From: Promethearchaeota archaeon | GTDB lineage: Archaea > Asgardarchaeota > Lokiarchaeia > Sigynarchaeales > SOKP01 | Assembly (NCBI GenBank): GCA_019057775.1 | Contig: JAHLWT010000183.1 | Coordinates: 1-30,582 of the forward strand | Direction: 5' to 3' | DNA length: 30,582 nt | In this document: piece by piece, positions 9,228 to 17,528 of the stretch | Layout: each line of letters opens with the position of its first letter | Numbering within the stretch: the first letter of the stretch is position 1 | Notes under the pieces: model-generated | What the model was told of the DNA's origin: nothing | Seen by the model: the letters and a program-made list of their open reading frames with translations, nothing else | Databases searched by the model: none | Position numbers and translations under genes: made by a program

Positions 9228-10415
9228 TTACACATATTCAATTGTTGCCGGGGGTTTTGGGGTCAAATCAAAATAAACTCGTTTTGTTCCTGCAATTTTA
9301 AGTACCTTCTCTTTTAGATCAGTTAATAACTCAAATGGTAAATTAGTCACTGCCGCAGTTCTTGCATCTCTACTATTAATACTTCTAATGATAACATCAT
9401 ATTTTCCCTCTGATGAGCCTCCTAATTCAAATAACATTCTTGCGTACCCTTTTATGTTGGATGCTTTTGTAGTTAATTCCAAAAAGTTCCAATCTCCTTT
9501 TTCGCAAAGTGGTAATTCATAAGTTCTTTTTCCATCAAGAAGGCCCGTTACTTTCTCCTCCTGCACATTTTCACTTATCGCAGCAAAAACTTGAAACGGT
9601 TCTTGATGCCCTTCAGAATTAATGATCATTACTTTTCCATATGTTTCTTTATAATAATCTTCCACGGTAGATTCAACAAGATCATGCACCTTTTTCTCAA
9701 AAGTGAGATTTTTTTCAGTAACAGGACCAATGATTCTAGCTGCGAGGGCTGGTCCGGGAAACGCCTTTCTATAGACTAATTCGTGTGGCATTTTGAAATA
9801 TTCAAGCACTTTCCGTATTTCATCTTTTGTAAGGCTTGCGACTGGTTGAATAGTAGCTTCCACATCATACTCAATATTTAAATTATGTTGACTTTTAACA
9901 AATTTTTCCTTATTTTTTTTTAAAAGCGCCGCCTCTTCTTCTAATGACATGGTTTCTTTTATGTCCGTTATTTTACAACCGAAACTTTCTTCAATATCTG
10001 GAAGAATAGTGCCATCCGCTAGAAGATCACATTTTTCCTCCTTTATAACTTTACTAATAGTGCTTGAGTACGCATCTTTGAAAAGTTTTCGTTTAACCTC
10101 AGCATCTTTTTCACCAAATATTTTAGGTAGGAATTCTTCCCGTATGTCTAAAACAACAACATCTGGAAATAATTTCTTAACATATTCACGCTCTTCAACT
10201 CCTCTAATAATTCTCATTAAGCCATGATCAATAAATACTGGAATTGTGTCAATCTTTGCTTCTTTTAATAAAAGATAGACTGTAGAACTATCAATACCAC
10301 CAGAGAGTGCACAAAAAACCTTTTTGTTTTTCGCATGTCTATGTAAAAAGTCAATAGCAGCCTCTACAAACCTTTTAGGTTCACGAGGAGGATCAATTAA
10401 GCGATGATTTAGCAT
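9228..10415 (-). CDS. Divergent GMP synthase ATP-pyrophosphatase subunit (GuaAb-like)
   Basis: The protein has the PP-loop SGGIDSS (about 39-45), ADGTILPDIEES, FPGPALAARIIGP and a C-terminal dimerisation domain ending KPPATIEYV. All are landmarks of the synthetase half of GMP synthase, which adenylates and aminates XMP. Archaea make this as a separate subunit, usually about 300-310 residues; this one has 395. The extra length comes from an insert after DIEESFG (about 25 residues) and another in the C-terminal domain. The lid motif KSHHN is KSQHN, and the GGLP-like sequence after it is replaced. No glutaminase partner gene lies nearby. It may be the organism's GMP synthase or a paralogue with another nucleotide substrate. 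Confidence 0.75.
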   Translation of the reverse strand: MLNHRLIDPPREPKRFVEAAIDFLHRHAKNKKVFCALSGGIDSSTVYLLLKEAKIDTIPVFIDHGLMRIIRGVEEREYVKKLFPDVVVLDIREEFLPKIFGEKDAEVKRKLFKDAYSSTISKVIKEEKCDLLADGTILPDIEESFGCKITDIKETMSLEEEAALLKKNKEKFVKSQHNLNIEYDVEATIQPVASLTKDEIRKVLEYFKMPHELVYRKAFPGPALAARIIGPVTEKNLTFEKKVHDLVESTVEDYYKETYGKVMIINSEGHQEPFQVFAAISENVQEEKVTGLLDGKRTYELPLCEKGDWNFLELTTKASNIKGYARMLFELGGSSEGKYDVIIRSINSRDARTAAVTNLPFELLTDLKEKVLKIAGTKRVYFDLTPKPPATIEYV

Positions 10416-10462
10416 AATACAGAATTATTTTCTTCTTAAAAAAATGAATTTATTAAGCTGAG

Positions 10463-10472
10463 ATTATAGTTA
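10463..10472 (+). promoter_or_regulatory. TATA-like box for the pirin gene
   Basis: ATTATAGTTA lies 28 to 31 bases before the possible pirin starts (TTG 10491, ATG 10494). It suggests a leaderless message and weakly favours these starts over the internal ATG at 10515. Confidence 0.35.
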
Positions 10473-10493
10473 ATAAGGCAAAAGAATAATTTG

Positions 10494-11378
10494 ATGATAA
10501 AAGTTTTTACATATATGGAAGAAATTAGAAAAATCAATGTAACTTTAAAAAGTAGATCTACTTTTGAAGGTGCTGGTGTTAGGTTAAAGCGTGCGTTTGG
10601 CTATGCTGATCCATTATTAGACCCTTTTTTACTGCTTGATGATTTTCATTCAGATGATCCTAATGATTATATTGCTGGATTTCCGTGGCACCCTCATCGT
10701 GGTATAGAAACTATTACATATATGTTGCATGGTAAAATTGAACACGGTGATAGCTTAGGGAATGGTGGTATCATCCAAGAAGGTGATGTTCAATGGATGA
10801 CGGCGGGATCGGGAATTGTCCATCAAGAAATGCCTAAAAAGGATAAAAATGACACTCTTCTCTGGGGTTTTCAACTTTGGGCTAATCTTCCTGCCTCTCA
10901 TAAAATGATGGACCCTCGATATCGAGATGTGAAAAAAAACCAAATCCCTGAAATCTCTTTAGATAATAATACAATAAAAGCTAAAGTTATTTGTGGAGAA
11001 ATTAATGGCATAAAAGGACCAGTACAAGATATTGTTACAGATCCAGAATATTTAGACATTTCTATGAGTCCAAATTCAAAGTTTACACACCCAGTGAAAA
11101 AGGGATATAATGCTTTTGCTTACGTAATTGAAGGTGAAGGATTTTTCGATGAAAAAAGGGAGGAACTAGTAAAAAACGAAACGCTAGTTATATATAGGGA
11201 TGGAGATGTTGTGAAGATCACCACAAATAATGAAAATCTTCGTTTTCTACTCATCTCCGGAAAACCTTTACGAGAACCAGTTGCTTGGCGTGGTCCAATT
11301 GTAATGAATACTGAAGAAGAACTTAGAGTCGCTTTTGAAGAGTACCATAACAAGACATTCTTAAAGTATCATAAATAG
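10494..11378 (+). CDS. Pirin family protein
   Basis: A bicupin of the pirin family, 294 residues from the ATG at 10494. The iron ligands of pirins are all present: H66 and H68 in WHPHRGIET, H110 and E112 in IVHQEMP. The N-terminal RLKRAFGYAD and the motif QWMTAGSGIVH are also typical. Some pirins oxidise quercetin and others act as redox-sensing cofactors, so the role here is open. Alternative starts are TTG 10491 and ATG 10515; the second would give the N-terminus length most pirins have. The gene is divergent from the GMP-synthase-like gene with 75 bases between them. Confidence 0.9.
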   Translation: MIKVFTYMEEIRKINVTLKSRSTFEGAGVRLKRAFGYADPLLDPFLLLDDFHSDDPNDYIAGFPWHPHRGIETITYMLHGKIEHGDSLGNGGIIQEGDVQWMTAGSGIVHQEMPKKDKNDTLLWGFQLWANLPASHKMMDPRYRDVKKNQIPEISLDNNTIKAKVICGEINGIKGPVQDIVTDPEYLDISMSPNSKFTHPVKKGYNAFAYVIEGEGFFDEKREELVKNETLVIYRDGDVVKITTNNENLRFLLISGKPLREPVAWRGPIVMNTEEELRVAFEEYHNKTFLKYHK

Positions 11379-11445
11379 TATATGAGATATTAACATTTTT
11401 ACATTTTTCTTTTTGTATAATTTTAAATGAACAAACTGTTATCAG

Positions 11446-11457
11446 TTATATAAAAAA
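11446..11457 (+). promoter_or_regulatory. TATA box for the 89-codon gene
   Basis: TTATATAAAAAA sits with its centre about 26 bases before the ATG at 11477. It is the clearest TATA match in the window and is good evidence that the small reading frame after it is a real, leaderless gene. Confidence 0.6.
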
Positions 11458-11476
11458 GCCATACAGTGAGAATTAA

Positions 11477-11746
11477 ATGGAAGAAGAACTTCCTTCAGAA
11501 CTGACAGAAAAGATCAATAAAAATGTCGAGAAAGTATTTAATAAATGGATTGAAAAAGCTTCCAAAGGTGAATCCATAGAGGGATTAATAAAAAGCCTTA
11601 TGGTTGAGAAAATCATGAACGTACTTGGAGTTGCAATTAAGAGAACTGTTGTCAAGAAATTAGCAAAACGGGTTGTGAAAAGAAGAGTTGACAAATTCTG
11701 GGAGAAGAATAGGGATATGATAATGGCGAAAATAAAAGTTTTATAA
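11477..11746 (+). CDS. Small basic helical protein of unknown function
   Basis: I do not recognise this 89-residue protein. It appears all-helical: an acidic N-terminus, an amphipathic middle (EKIMNVLGVAIKRTVVKKLA) and a strongly basic stretch KRVVKRRVDKFWEKNRD. There is no membrane segment and no cysteine. The charge pattern would suit binding to nucleic acid or to a membrane surface, but nothing proves either. A strong TATA box at the correct distance supports expression. It lies between pirin and an amidohydrolase on the same strand, with about 100 bases on each side, so it is probably its own unit. Confidence 0.6.
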   Translation: MEEELPSELTEKINKNVEKVFNKWIEKASKGESIEGLIKSLMVEKIMNVLGVAIKRTVVKKLAKRVVKRRVDKFWEKNRDMIMAKIKVL

Positions 11747-11776
11747 ATATCTACCTTTTTTTTGACTATAAGTATA

Positions 11777-11794
11777 TGATATAATTATATCATA
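11777..11794. promoter_or_regulatory. Perfect 18-bp palindrome before the amidohydrolase gene
   Basis: ATGATATAATTATATCAT is a perfect inverted repeat with no spacer. It contains TATA-like sequence and sits 34-63 bases before the possible starts of the amidohydrolase. It could be the promoter, an operator for a dimeric regulator, or both. AT-only palindromes also arise by chance. Confidence 0.35.
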
Positions 11795-11840
11795 CAACTC
11801 CCTGTAAACAATAAATTTTCATATTAGCGTGTATGTTCTT

Positions 11841-12698
11841 ATGTTAAGTACTAATTTTAAGATCTTTGATGCTCACCTTCATACATATGGTGTTTTTCTT
11901 AACCCTGATGAGAATGTAGTTCAATACATGGATCGGTTCAATGTTGAAAAAGCGATAATTACAACCATTAATAGAACTAAGATCCCTGAGAGACAAAAAG
12001 AAGTATCTTCTACTCGGGATGAAGGGGTTAAATTAACTGATTTTATGGACGACTTTAGAAGTCGCATGCCAAAAGGGCAACTTGATCATCAAGATGTCAT
12101 TGACGTTGTTAATAAAGCTCCTGAAAGGTTTGTTAAGTTCTTTTGGTTCAATCCAATGATCCATCAAGATGAAGAAGAAAATAGTTACGATATTTTAGAG
12201 GACCATTTTAAACAAGGATTTAAAGGTGTTAAAATTCACTCCGGTTTTAATATGGTTAAAATACCAAGGGATATCATGAAATTAGCTTCATTCATGCAAG
12301 ATTATGACGAAAACCTAATATTATACATTCATTCACTACCCAAAACATCGTTTTTTAGAGGAGTTTCACCTAAAGATATTGCAAATTTAGCCAAAAATTT
12401 CCCCAAGTTAAGAATTATTGTTGGTCACGCTGCTTTTTGCATGATTTACGCTTTTGAGGTGGGGTTAACTTTAAAGACATATGAAAATATTTATTATGAA
12501 ACTTCTTGCTCAGTTTCCTTCGGTATATACAATTTAATTAAGACAGTTGGTCATGAACGAATTTTATTTGGGTCGGATTCTCCCACAGCTTCTACACTTC
12601 CACTTGAAATAAATAAAATCTTAACCTTACCAAGAACTTCTAAGGAAATAAAACAAGATATTCTGTATTATAATGTAGTTAAATTGCTAAACTCTTGA
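11841..12698 (+). CDS. Amidohydrolase-family metal-dependent hydrolase (Amidohydro_2 type)
   Basis: A TIM-barrel hydrolase of 285 residues. It begins with FDAHLHTYG, whose two histidines (H12, H14) are the first metal ligands. Later come YIHS (H164), IIVGHAAF (H196) and LFGSDSPT (D246), the expected remaining ligands and catalytic Asp. The layout matches the ACMSD/2-pyrone dicarboxylate hydrolase group (Amidohydro_2), which decarboxylates or hydrolyses small carboxylic compounds; the substrate is unknown. I use the ATG at 11841; a GTG at 11829 would add four residues. No partner gene is adjacent. The 276 bases after it hold only AT-rich sequence with no feature I can support. Confidence 0.8.
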   Translation: MLSTNFKIFDAHLHTYGVFLNPDENVVQYMDRFNVEKAIITTINRTKIPERQKEVSSTRDEGVKLTDFMDDFRSRMPKGQLDHQDVIDVVNKAPERFVKFFWFNPMIHQDEEENSYDILEDHFKQGFKGVKIHSGFNMVKIPRDIMKLASFMQDYDENLILYIHSLPKTSFFRGVSPKDIANLAKNFPKLRIIVGHAAFCMIYAFEVGLTLKTYENIYYETSCSVSFGIYNLIKTVGHERILFGSDSPTASTLPLEINKILTLPRTSKEIKQDILYYNVVKLLNS

Positions 12699-12974
12699 TC
12701 CGATATTGTTACTAATAGAATATTCAATGGTAAATTAAGAGTTACCTTTTTTTTTAAATCGTATGGATAATCTTAAAGATATATAACATAACCAAATATA
12801 CTATTTTGTTAAATCTTAATTTTAATAATGAGTTATTCTTTAATCCATTTGTTATGAAAATCTGAAATAAAAATCTATAATCAATGTATTTTATTTTTGA
12901 TTTAATAATATAAAATATAAAAGACGAAACCTATTTTTCTTTAATTACAAAATTATAATTCAAAGGTTGAACTA

Positions 12975-13559
12975 GTGAGTTATTTAAGGGATAATAAAAT
13001 CTGGGATGAAGAAGAAAGTATAAATTGGGATGTTATAGAAATATCAAAAGTTAACGACAAAATTATTAGAAATCTAATTAATAATTTGAAATTAGATAAA
13101 GCTGAGTTATCGGATGATTTTTTTATTTCTTTTGAAAGTCTGTTGAAGATTGGAAACAGAGCCGAATCAGTTCTTGATTCTTATATCAGGCAAACAAATG
13201 AGATCCATAACTTCAAAGTTGATATTTTTAATTTCTTGTTAGATTTTATTAAAAATAATTCTGTAAAGCATGTTTTAGTTCCTCAGTTATATCATACTGA
13301 TTTTATAACGAGAGCAAGAACTATATTTAAGCTAGAAGAAGCGGGGGATAAGAGTTATCTCAAATTTTTAATCCCTTTATTAAATGATCCTGATGATTCT
13401 GTTCGCTGGGCAGTTATTCGATTCTTATATTCTAAAAATTTATTGAAAAATCCTTTAATATACAAAGAATTAAAAAACCTTATAGAAAAAGAATCGAATT
13501 TAATAATTAAAGAAAAATTGAAAGATATATTTAAGAAATCAGGAGCTCCTTTTAGCTAA
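12975..13559 (+). CDS. HEAT-repeat-like helical protein
   Basis: The 194-residue product is helical. Its C-terminal half has at least one clear HEAT/PBS-lyase type unit: YLKFLIPLLNDPDDSVRWAVIRFL (about residues 127-150), with a weaker one before it. Such short HEAT proteins usually act as scaffolds. The start is GTG at 12975, preceded by AAGGTTGA. The end overlaps the end of the convergent gene at 13552 by 8 bases. The N-terminal 60 residues are acidic and unrecognised. Coding looks real because the frame stays open through a region otherwise rich in stops. Confidence 0.65.
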   Translation: MSYLRDNKIWDEEESINWDVIEISKVNDKIIRNLINNLKLDKAELSDDFFISFESLLKIGNRAESVLDSYIRQTNEIHNFKVDIFNFLLDFIKNNSVKHVLVPQLYHTDFITRARTIFKLEEAGDKSYLKFLIPLLNDPDDSVRWAVIRFLYSKNLLKNPLIYKELKNLIEKESNLIIKEKLKDIFKKSGAPFS

Positions 13560-14610
13560 ACATAGTACTAATAAATTTAATAACAAATGTTGTCAGAAAA
13601 TCTGTTAAGTCTCTCTTCCATGCAAGACCATCTAATTTTCGAGCTGTGTGTGTTTTTCTAAAAATCGTTACGACATTTAAAATTAGATATTTGATATTTT
13701 CAATTGTGTTTTTTTGTTTAAGCCTATCTGTTAACCCAGAGTAGATATCTTCTGCGAAATTCTGAATTAATAATTCTTTAAAATCCTCAAAACTATAAAG
13801 TGTTCCAAATTTAAAATAGGATGATAAAAATTGAGACACGGCGTTTTCAATCTCTCTCTCAGAGATTTCTTTCTTACTTATGCAGTAAGTCTTAATCATC
13901 CTTTCTATTAATAATCCTTCAAAATTATTTTTTGACTGAATATCATCCTTTTTTTGTTTCGCGAATTTTTGTTCTTTCTTTAATTTCTCTTCTTCTCTTG
14001 ACTGTAAAATTTTAACATAATCTTTTACTATAATTACTGATAAACCTGAACGTAATATCATAATGTTAGTATTTAATTTTTCCATATCTTGAAAGTGCGT
14101 TGGGACGTTGTCGATATGCCGTTCTAAGATATCTTGTATATTAAGGTTTTTTGTTTCATAAGGGCTGAAAAATATTTCATACAATGCACTGAAGTTATGT
14201 TCTCTAATATCACTACTAAGTAAACTCCTCATATATTTGTCATATTGCAGGAAAAATTTAAATAAACAATCATCAACCGCCAAACTCATACTGTCATTTG
14301 GATATTGTGCCCTGATTAAATATTTTTTATATTCTAATCGAATCTTTTGGGCTCTTATCCATTCAATTGCTAGATCTAATAGTTCTTTTCTATTAGCTAG
14401 TTTATCATTGAAATAAGTTAAAGTATCATGAACGTCCTTAAAACTAGATCCAATTGACTGATTGACTAAAAATTTTGATACAATTTTAATTGGGTCGGAA
14501 AATCTAAATTGATTTCTAATTCTTTCATAATACCTCAGGACTTTATCCTTTTCAATCTTATAAAGTTGGTTAAAATCAATTTCTTCCATTTTGATATGAC
14601 TTTTTCTCAA
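13552..14610 (-). CDS. Unknown helical protein, second gene of the operon facing the small GTPase
   Basis: I do not recognise this 352-residue protein. It is predicted mainly helical and soluble, with a charged coiled-coil-like stretch near 205-232 (REEEKLKKEQKFAKQKKDD) and a hydrophobic C-terminus (FLTTFVIKFISTMFS) that could be a buried or amphipathic helix. The longest start is TTG at 14608-14610, 5 bases after the stop of the gene before it; an ATG at 14589 (MEEIDFNQ) is an equally good start. The close spacing makes co-transcription with 14616-15650 very likely. Both lie divergent from the GTPase gene. Confidence 0.6.
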   Translation of the reverse strand: MRKSHIKMEEIDFNQLYKIEKDKVLRYYERIRNQFRFSDPIKIVSKFLVNQSIGSSFKDVHDTLTYFNDKLANRKELLDLAIEWIRAQKIRLEYKKYLIRAQYPNDSMSLAVDDCLFKFFLQYDKYMRSLLSSDIREHNFSALYEIFFSPYETKNLNIQDILERHIDNVPTHFQDMEKLNTNIMILRSGLSVIIVKDYVKILQSREEEKLKKEQKFAKQKKDDIQSKNNFEGLLIERMIKTYCISKKEISEREIENAVSQFLSSYFKFGTLYSFEDFKELLIQNFAEDIYSGLTDRLKQKNTIENIKYLILNVVTIFRKTHTARKLDGLAWKRDLTDFLTTFVIKFISTMFS

Positions 14611-14615
14611 GTATT

Positions 14616-15650
14616 TTAAATTTGATTATCAAGTATTTTTCCTATTTTTTCTAGATCTTCATTTGAAATAGCACCCCATTTCTCGCTTTTAAATTGAGGA
14701 TTTAATAAATCGAGAACATATGTGAGGCTTCTTTTTTTATCTAAAATGAGTCTCAGCGTTTTTTTAAAAAATGATAAGTTATTGTTTTCTTCAGTAACTT
14801 CATTTTGTTGGACCAATATAACTCCATAACTTTTAAATATCTCATCTTCAAATAAATATTCTTCTAAATAAATTACTTTCTTATCTTCATAACTTAATTT
14901 TATCTCTCGTATGTTTGGATACACTCCCTTTTTATTATAGATTGTTAACGTCTCACTTATAAGATGTTCATAGTAATCTGGTAAAATTGACATTACGTAA
15001 TATGACGGGATAAAATTCAAATATGCTTTTCTAAAGGGATCATCTTTATCAAAAGTATACAGGTTTGAAATTCTTATACTTTCACCATTTTTTCTTTCTA
15101 TTAACCCAACACAATAGTATCTATGTTTTTCTTCCCAATACATTTTTCTAGCAGATCCAAGGGAATATTCAATTAGGTTTATCCCTCTATTTAATTCACT
15201 AATTATAAAGCGATCAAAATTGAAACGACTTCCTAAGAGACTTTCACTAACTATCTTCCCTTGTATAATGCTAGGGTGAATATATTCAGTCATTTCTTTC
15301 GTAATTAATTTTACATCTTCAGTAAATGGTGTACTTATTAATGCGAAGAGAAATGTAACCCCTGAATCAGTTTCAATCGAAGAATTTAGAGTAAAAAATG
15401 ATTGTATTACCGCGGTTTCGTCTTCCTGTTTCTGATAGAGAGAAAGCGCCGAATCAATAAAATCTATTTTCCAATTATTAACTATCCCACTCGCAGCTGT
15501 AAGGAAGACTGGACCTAAAAATCTAAATGAAAGCATTTTTAATGAATCTCTTCGTTCATTGCTAAGTTCCTCGGAATATTTAATACTTTCAAAGACTAAA
15601 TTGTTTTCATTAGCAAAAAATAATCCTAAAATTATATTCTCTTTTTTCAT
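14616..15650 (-). CDS. Unknown protein divergent from the small GTPase; possible longin/roadblock-like N-terminus
   Basis: The 344-residue protein has no motif I can name with certainty. Its first 130 residues alternate strands and helices: IILGLFFANENN, LVFESIKYSEE, a helix with FRFLGPVFLTAASGIVNNW, then FFTLNSS and VTFLFALIST. That order and the hydrophobic helix after two strands recall the longin/roadblock folds that accompany small GTPases in Asgard archaea and in bacterial MglA/MglB, but the resemblance is by eye only. The rest (about 150-344) is mixed and charged. The ATG at 15650 faces the GTPase gene across 340 bases, and the gene runs directly into 13552-14610. Confidence 0.6.
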   Translation of the reverse strand: MKKENIILGLFFANENNLVFESIKYSEELSNERRDSLKMLSFRFLGPVFLTAASGIVNNWKIDFIDSALSLYQKQEDETAVIQSFFTLNSSIETDSGVTFLFALISTPFTEDVKLITKEMTEYIHPSIIQGKIVSESLLGSRFNFDRFIISELNRGINLIEYSLGSARKMYWEEKHRYYCVGLIERKNGESIRISNLYTFDKDDPFRKAYLNFIPSYYVMSILPDYYEHLISETLTIYNKKGVYPNIREIKLSYEDKKVIYLEEYLFEDEIFKSYGVILVQQNEVTEENNNLSFFKKTLRLILDKKRSLTYVLDLLNPQFKSEKWGAISNEDLEKIGKILDNQI

Positions 15651-15990
15651 AGAGATAAGACTTACATAAAATGGTTTTATACTCTCAATATGTAATGATC
15701 TTGATTATTTTAAGTTTAATGATTTCGAAATTTAATAAACCATAAACTTTGGAAAACAAATGATTTAAGGAGTTCTCATTATTTGGGATAACAAAAAATG
15801 TATGTTCTAAGGGCTTAAACATAATATTTTTCGAACTAGATTTAAAAAGGTTAAAAATCATAAAAATAATAACGTAATAGGTGTAAGAATATAAATAATA
15901 AAATTGATTTATATACCTAATTATTGGTAGGTTTAATGAGTATGGCTTCAATATATTCGGGAAATCCATTAAAGGAGGTTGTGGCTTAGA
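15651..15990. other. Divergent intergenic region before the small GTPase
   Basis: These 340 bases separate the unknown operon from the GTPase operon. They are AT-rich and hold several TATA-like stretches, for example near 15890-15920. A strong ribosome site, AAAGGAGGT, lies at 15971-15979 before the GTPase. A 94-codon minus-strand frame (15685-15969) is not convincing. The length is unusual for this compact window, so it may hold regulatory sites for both directions. Confidence 0.4.
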
Positions 15991-16521
15991 TTGGCAAACT
16001 ATGACTACACCTTTAAAATACTTTTACTGGGGGACGCCTCTGTAGGTAAAACGTCATTTACTAAGCGTTACTGCTATAATATCTTCAACCCAAGTGAGAG
16101 ATTAACTATTGGGGTAGACTTTCATGTCAAAACGGTTGAAATGAACAATAAAAGAATAAAACTTCAATTGTGGGATATCGGGGGGGAACAACGCTTCAGA
16201 TTTCTCTTGCCAACTTATTGTCTTGGAGCAAATGCAGCATTTTTATTATATGATATAACTCGACCAAATACATTAGATAATATTTCAGAGTGGATGACTA
16301 TTGTCAGACAAAAGGGTGGACCTATACCTATTATGCTTGTTGGTTCAAAACTCGACCTCGATCAAACACAACGTAAAGTACAAAGAGACTATGGTATACA
16401 AATTGCTGAAAAAAATGAAATGGCGAGTTTTGTAGAAATATCGGCTAAAGATAATGTTAATGTTGATGACGCATTTAAAGTACTCACAGATCTAACACTA
16501 GAAAGAATGGAAAATAGGTGA
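15991..16521 (+). CDS. Rab/Ras-like small GTPase with altered switch II and G4 motifs
   Basis: A 176-residue small GTPase. G1 is GDASVGKT (14-21), the G2 threonine is T39, G3 is WDIGGEQRF (61-69), G4 is SKLD (119-122) and G5 is SAK (151-153). Overall it is most like Rab proteins. Two positions differ: the residue equivalent to catalytic Gln61 of Ras is E66, with the order Gln-Glu swapped to Glu-Gln, and the G4 Asn is Ser. There is no C-terminal cysteine, so prenylation is not expected. The start is TTG at 15991, 11 bases after AGGAGGT; an in-frame TTG at 15979 overlaps that site. A winged-helix regulator follows after 4 bases. Confidence 0.9.
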   Translation: MANYDYTFKILLLGDASVGKTSFTKRYCYNIFNPSERLTIGVDFHVKTVEMNNKRIKLQLWDIGGEQRFRFLLPTYCLGANAAFLLYDITRPNTLDNISEWMTIVRQKGGPIPIMLVGSKLDLDQTQRKVQRDYGIQIAEKNEMASFVEISAKDNVNVDDAFKVLTDLTLERMENR

Positions 16522-16525
16522 TATC

Positions 16526-17491
16526 ATGAAAGACGCCGAACTTTTGGCCCTAAGTCAATTATTTGACTCCATTGGAATCATTGAAAAAGGAATAGAGAGA
16601 ATCTACCATTATCTCCTTTCAAATAAAAGAATTGATAACTTAAAAGAAGTGAGTAATCAATTTAATCTCTCATTAAAAAGAGGTTACAAAATTTGCTCCG
16701 TTTTAAGTGATTTAGGTCTTGTACAAATTTATGATAGACCTATGAAAATCCACATTGCTACTCCAACTATGACTCTGTGGCAGAATTTAGTGCATAAAAG
16801 AATTGAGGAACTTCAAAATCAATTTCAAGAGAAAAAAGATAAAATTGAAACCTCTCTTGAGGGATTTATTGGCAACTATCAGTTAGAAGCAGAACAGGTG
16901 GTTCAAGAACCAGTTGAGTTTATTAATTACAACATAACTAATTTTGATGAAACTTACCATTCTTTTCTAGCTCAAAGTAATTGTAAAATTGCAATAGGGA
17001 TTAGATATGACAATCCTTTAGTAACTATGATTCATGAAGATCGCCTAAATAATATTCCTGAAGAAATAGGGGCTCCGATGAGAGCTGGTATGAATAGAAT
17101 TAAAGATAATTTAAAAGATATCGATGTACAAGTTATTTTTAATTCCGAAGTTATTAAGGATCTGCTTTTGAGTGTAGAATTTAAATTACTTACGAAACAC
17201 ATAGAACCATTCCAAATAGAATTTAATAAAATTGAAATCCATGTTACTGATGAAGACTTCAGTAATTTTAGTCTAACGGATAATGAACTTATTCAACCAA
17301 GTTTTGACCCAACTAATATTTTAATAGGAATCTATGTCTCAAGAAATAAAAATATATTTCAAATCTTTCATGATAAATTTGGTGAGATTTTTGATAATGG
17401 AATAGCAATAGAAGAATTTCTCGCAAAAGAAAAAGAAATTAAAATCGATTCCCTTTCGGAAAGTGAATCTTTCGCTTTATGCGTGATGTAA
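16526..17491 (+). CDS. TrmB-like winged-helix transcriptional regulator linked to the GTPase
   Basis: The 321-residue protein opens with a winged helix-turn-helix (about 10-80: EVSNQFNLSLKRGYKICSVL then LGLVQIYDRP), followed by a coiled coil (about 88-112) and a C-terminal domain of about 200 residues. That order is the TrmB layout, in which the C-terminal part senses a ligand. The ATG lies 4 bases after the GTPase stop, and GGTGAT, which overlaps that stop, serves as ribosome site. The two should be translated together. It is unusual for a small GTPase to sit in an operon with a DNA-binding regulator. It ends in LCVM, so the cysteine is not at the prenylation position. Confidence 0.75.
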   Translation: MKDAELLALSQLFDSIGIIEKGIERIYHYLLSNKRIDNLKEVSNQFNLSLKRGYKICSVLSDLGLVQIYDRPMKIHIATPTMTLWQNLVHKRIEELQNQFQEKKDKIETSLEGFIGNYQLEAEQVVQEPVEFINYNITNFDETYHSFLAQSNCKIAIGIRYDNPLVTMIHEDRLNNIPEEIGAPMRAGMNRIKDNLKDIDVQVIFNSEVIKDLLLSVEFKLLTKHIEPFQIEFNKIEIHVTDEDFSNFSLTDNELIQPSFDPTNILIGIYVSRNKNIFQIFHDKFGEIFDNGIAIEEFLAKEKEIKIDSLSESESFALCVM

Positions 17492-17528
17492 ACTAAGTTC
17501 AATTAAAGAAAATTATAATATAAAAAAA

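Noticed and set aside
15685..15969. A 94-codon minus-strand reading frame in the region before the GTPase
   Set aside because: It is AT-rich, rich in Ile, Tyr, Phe and Asn, has no ribosome site, no recognisable domain and covers the whole divergent promoter region.
17471..17491. Possible CaaX prenylation box at the end of the winged-helix protein
   Set aside because: The protein ends LCVM, so the cysteine is third from the end, not fourth.
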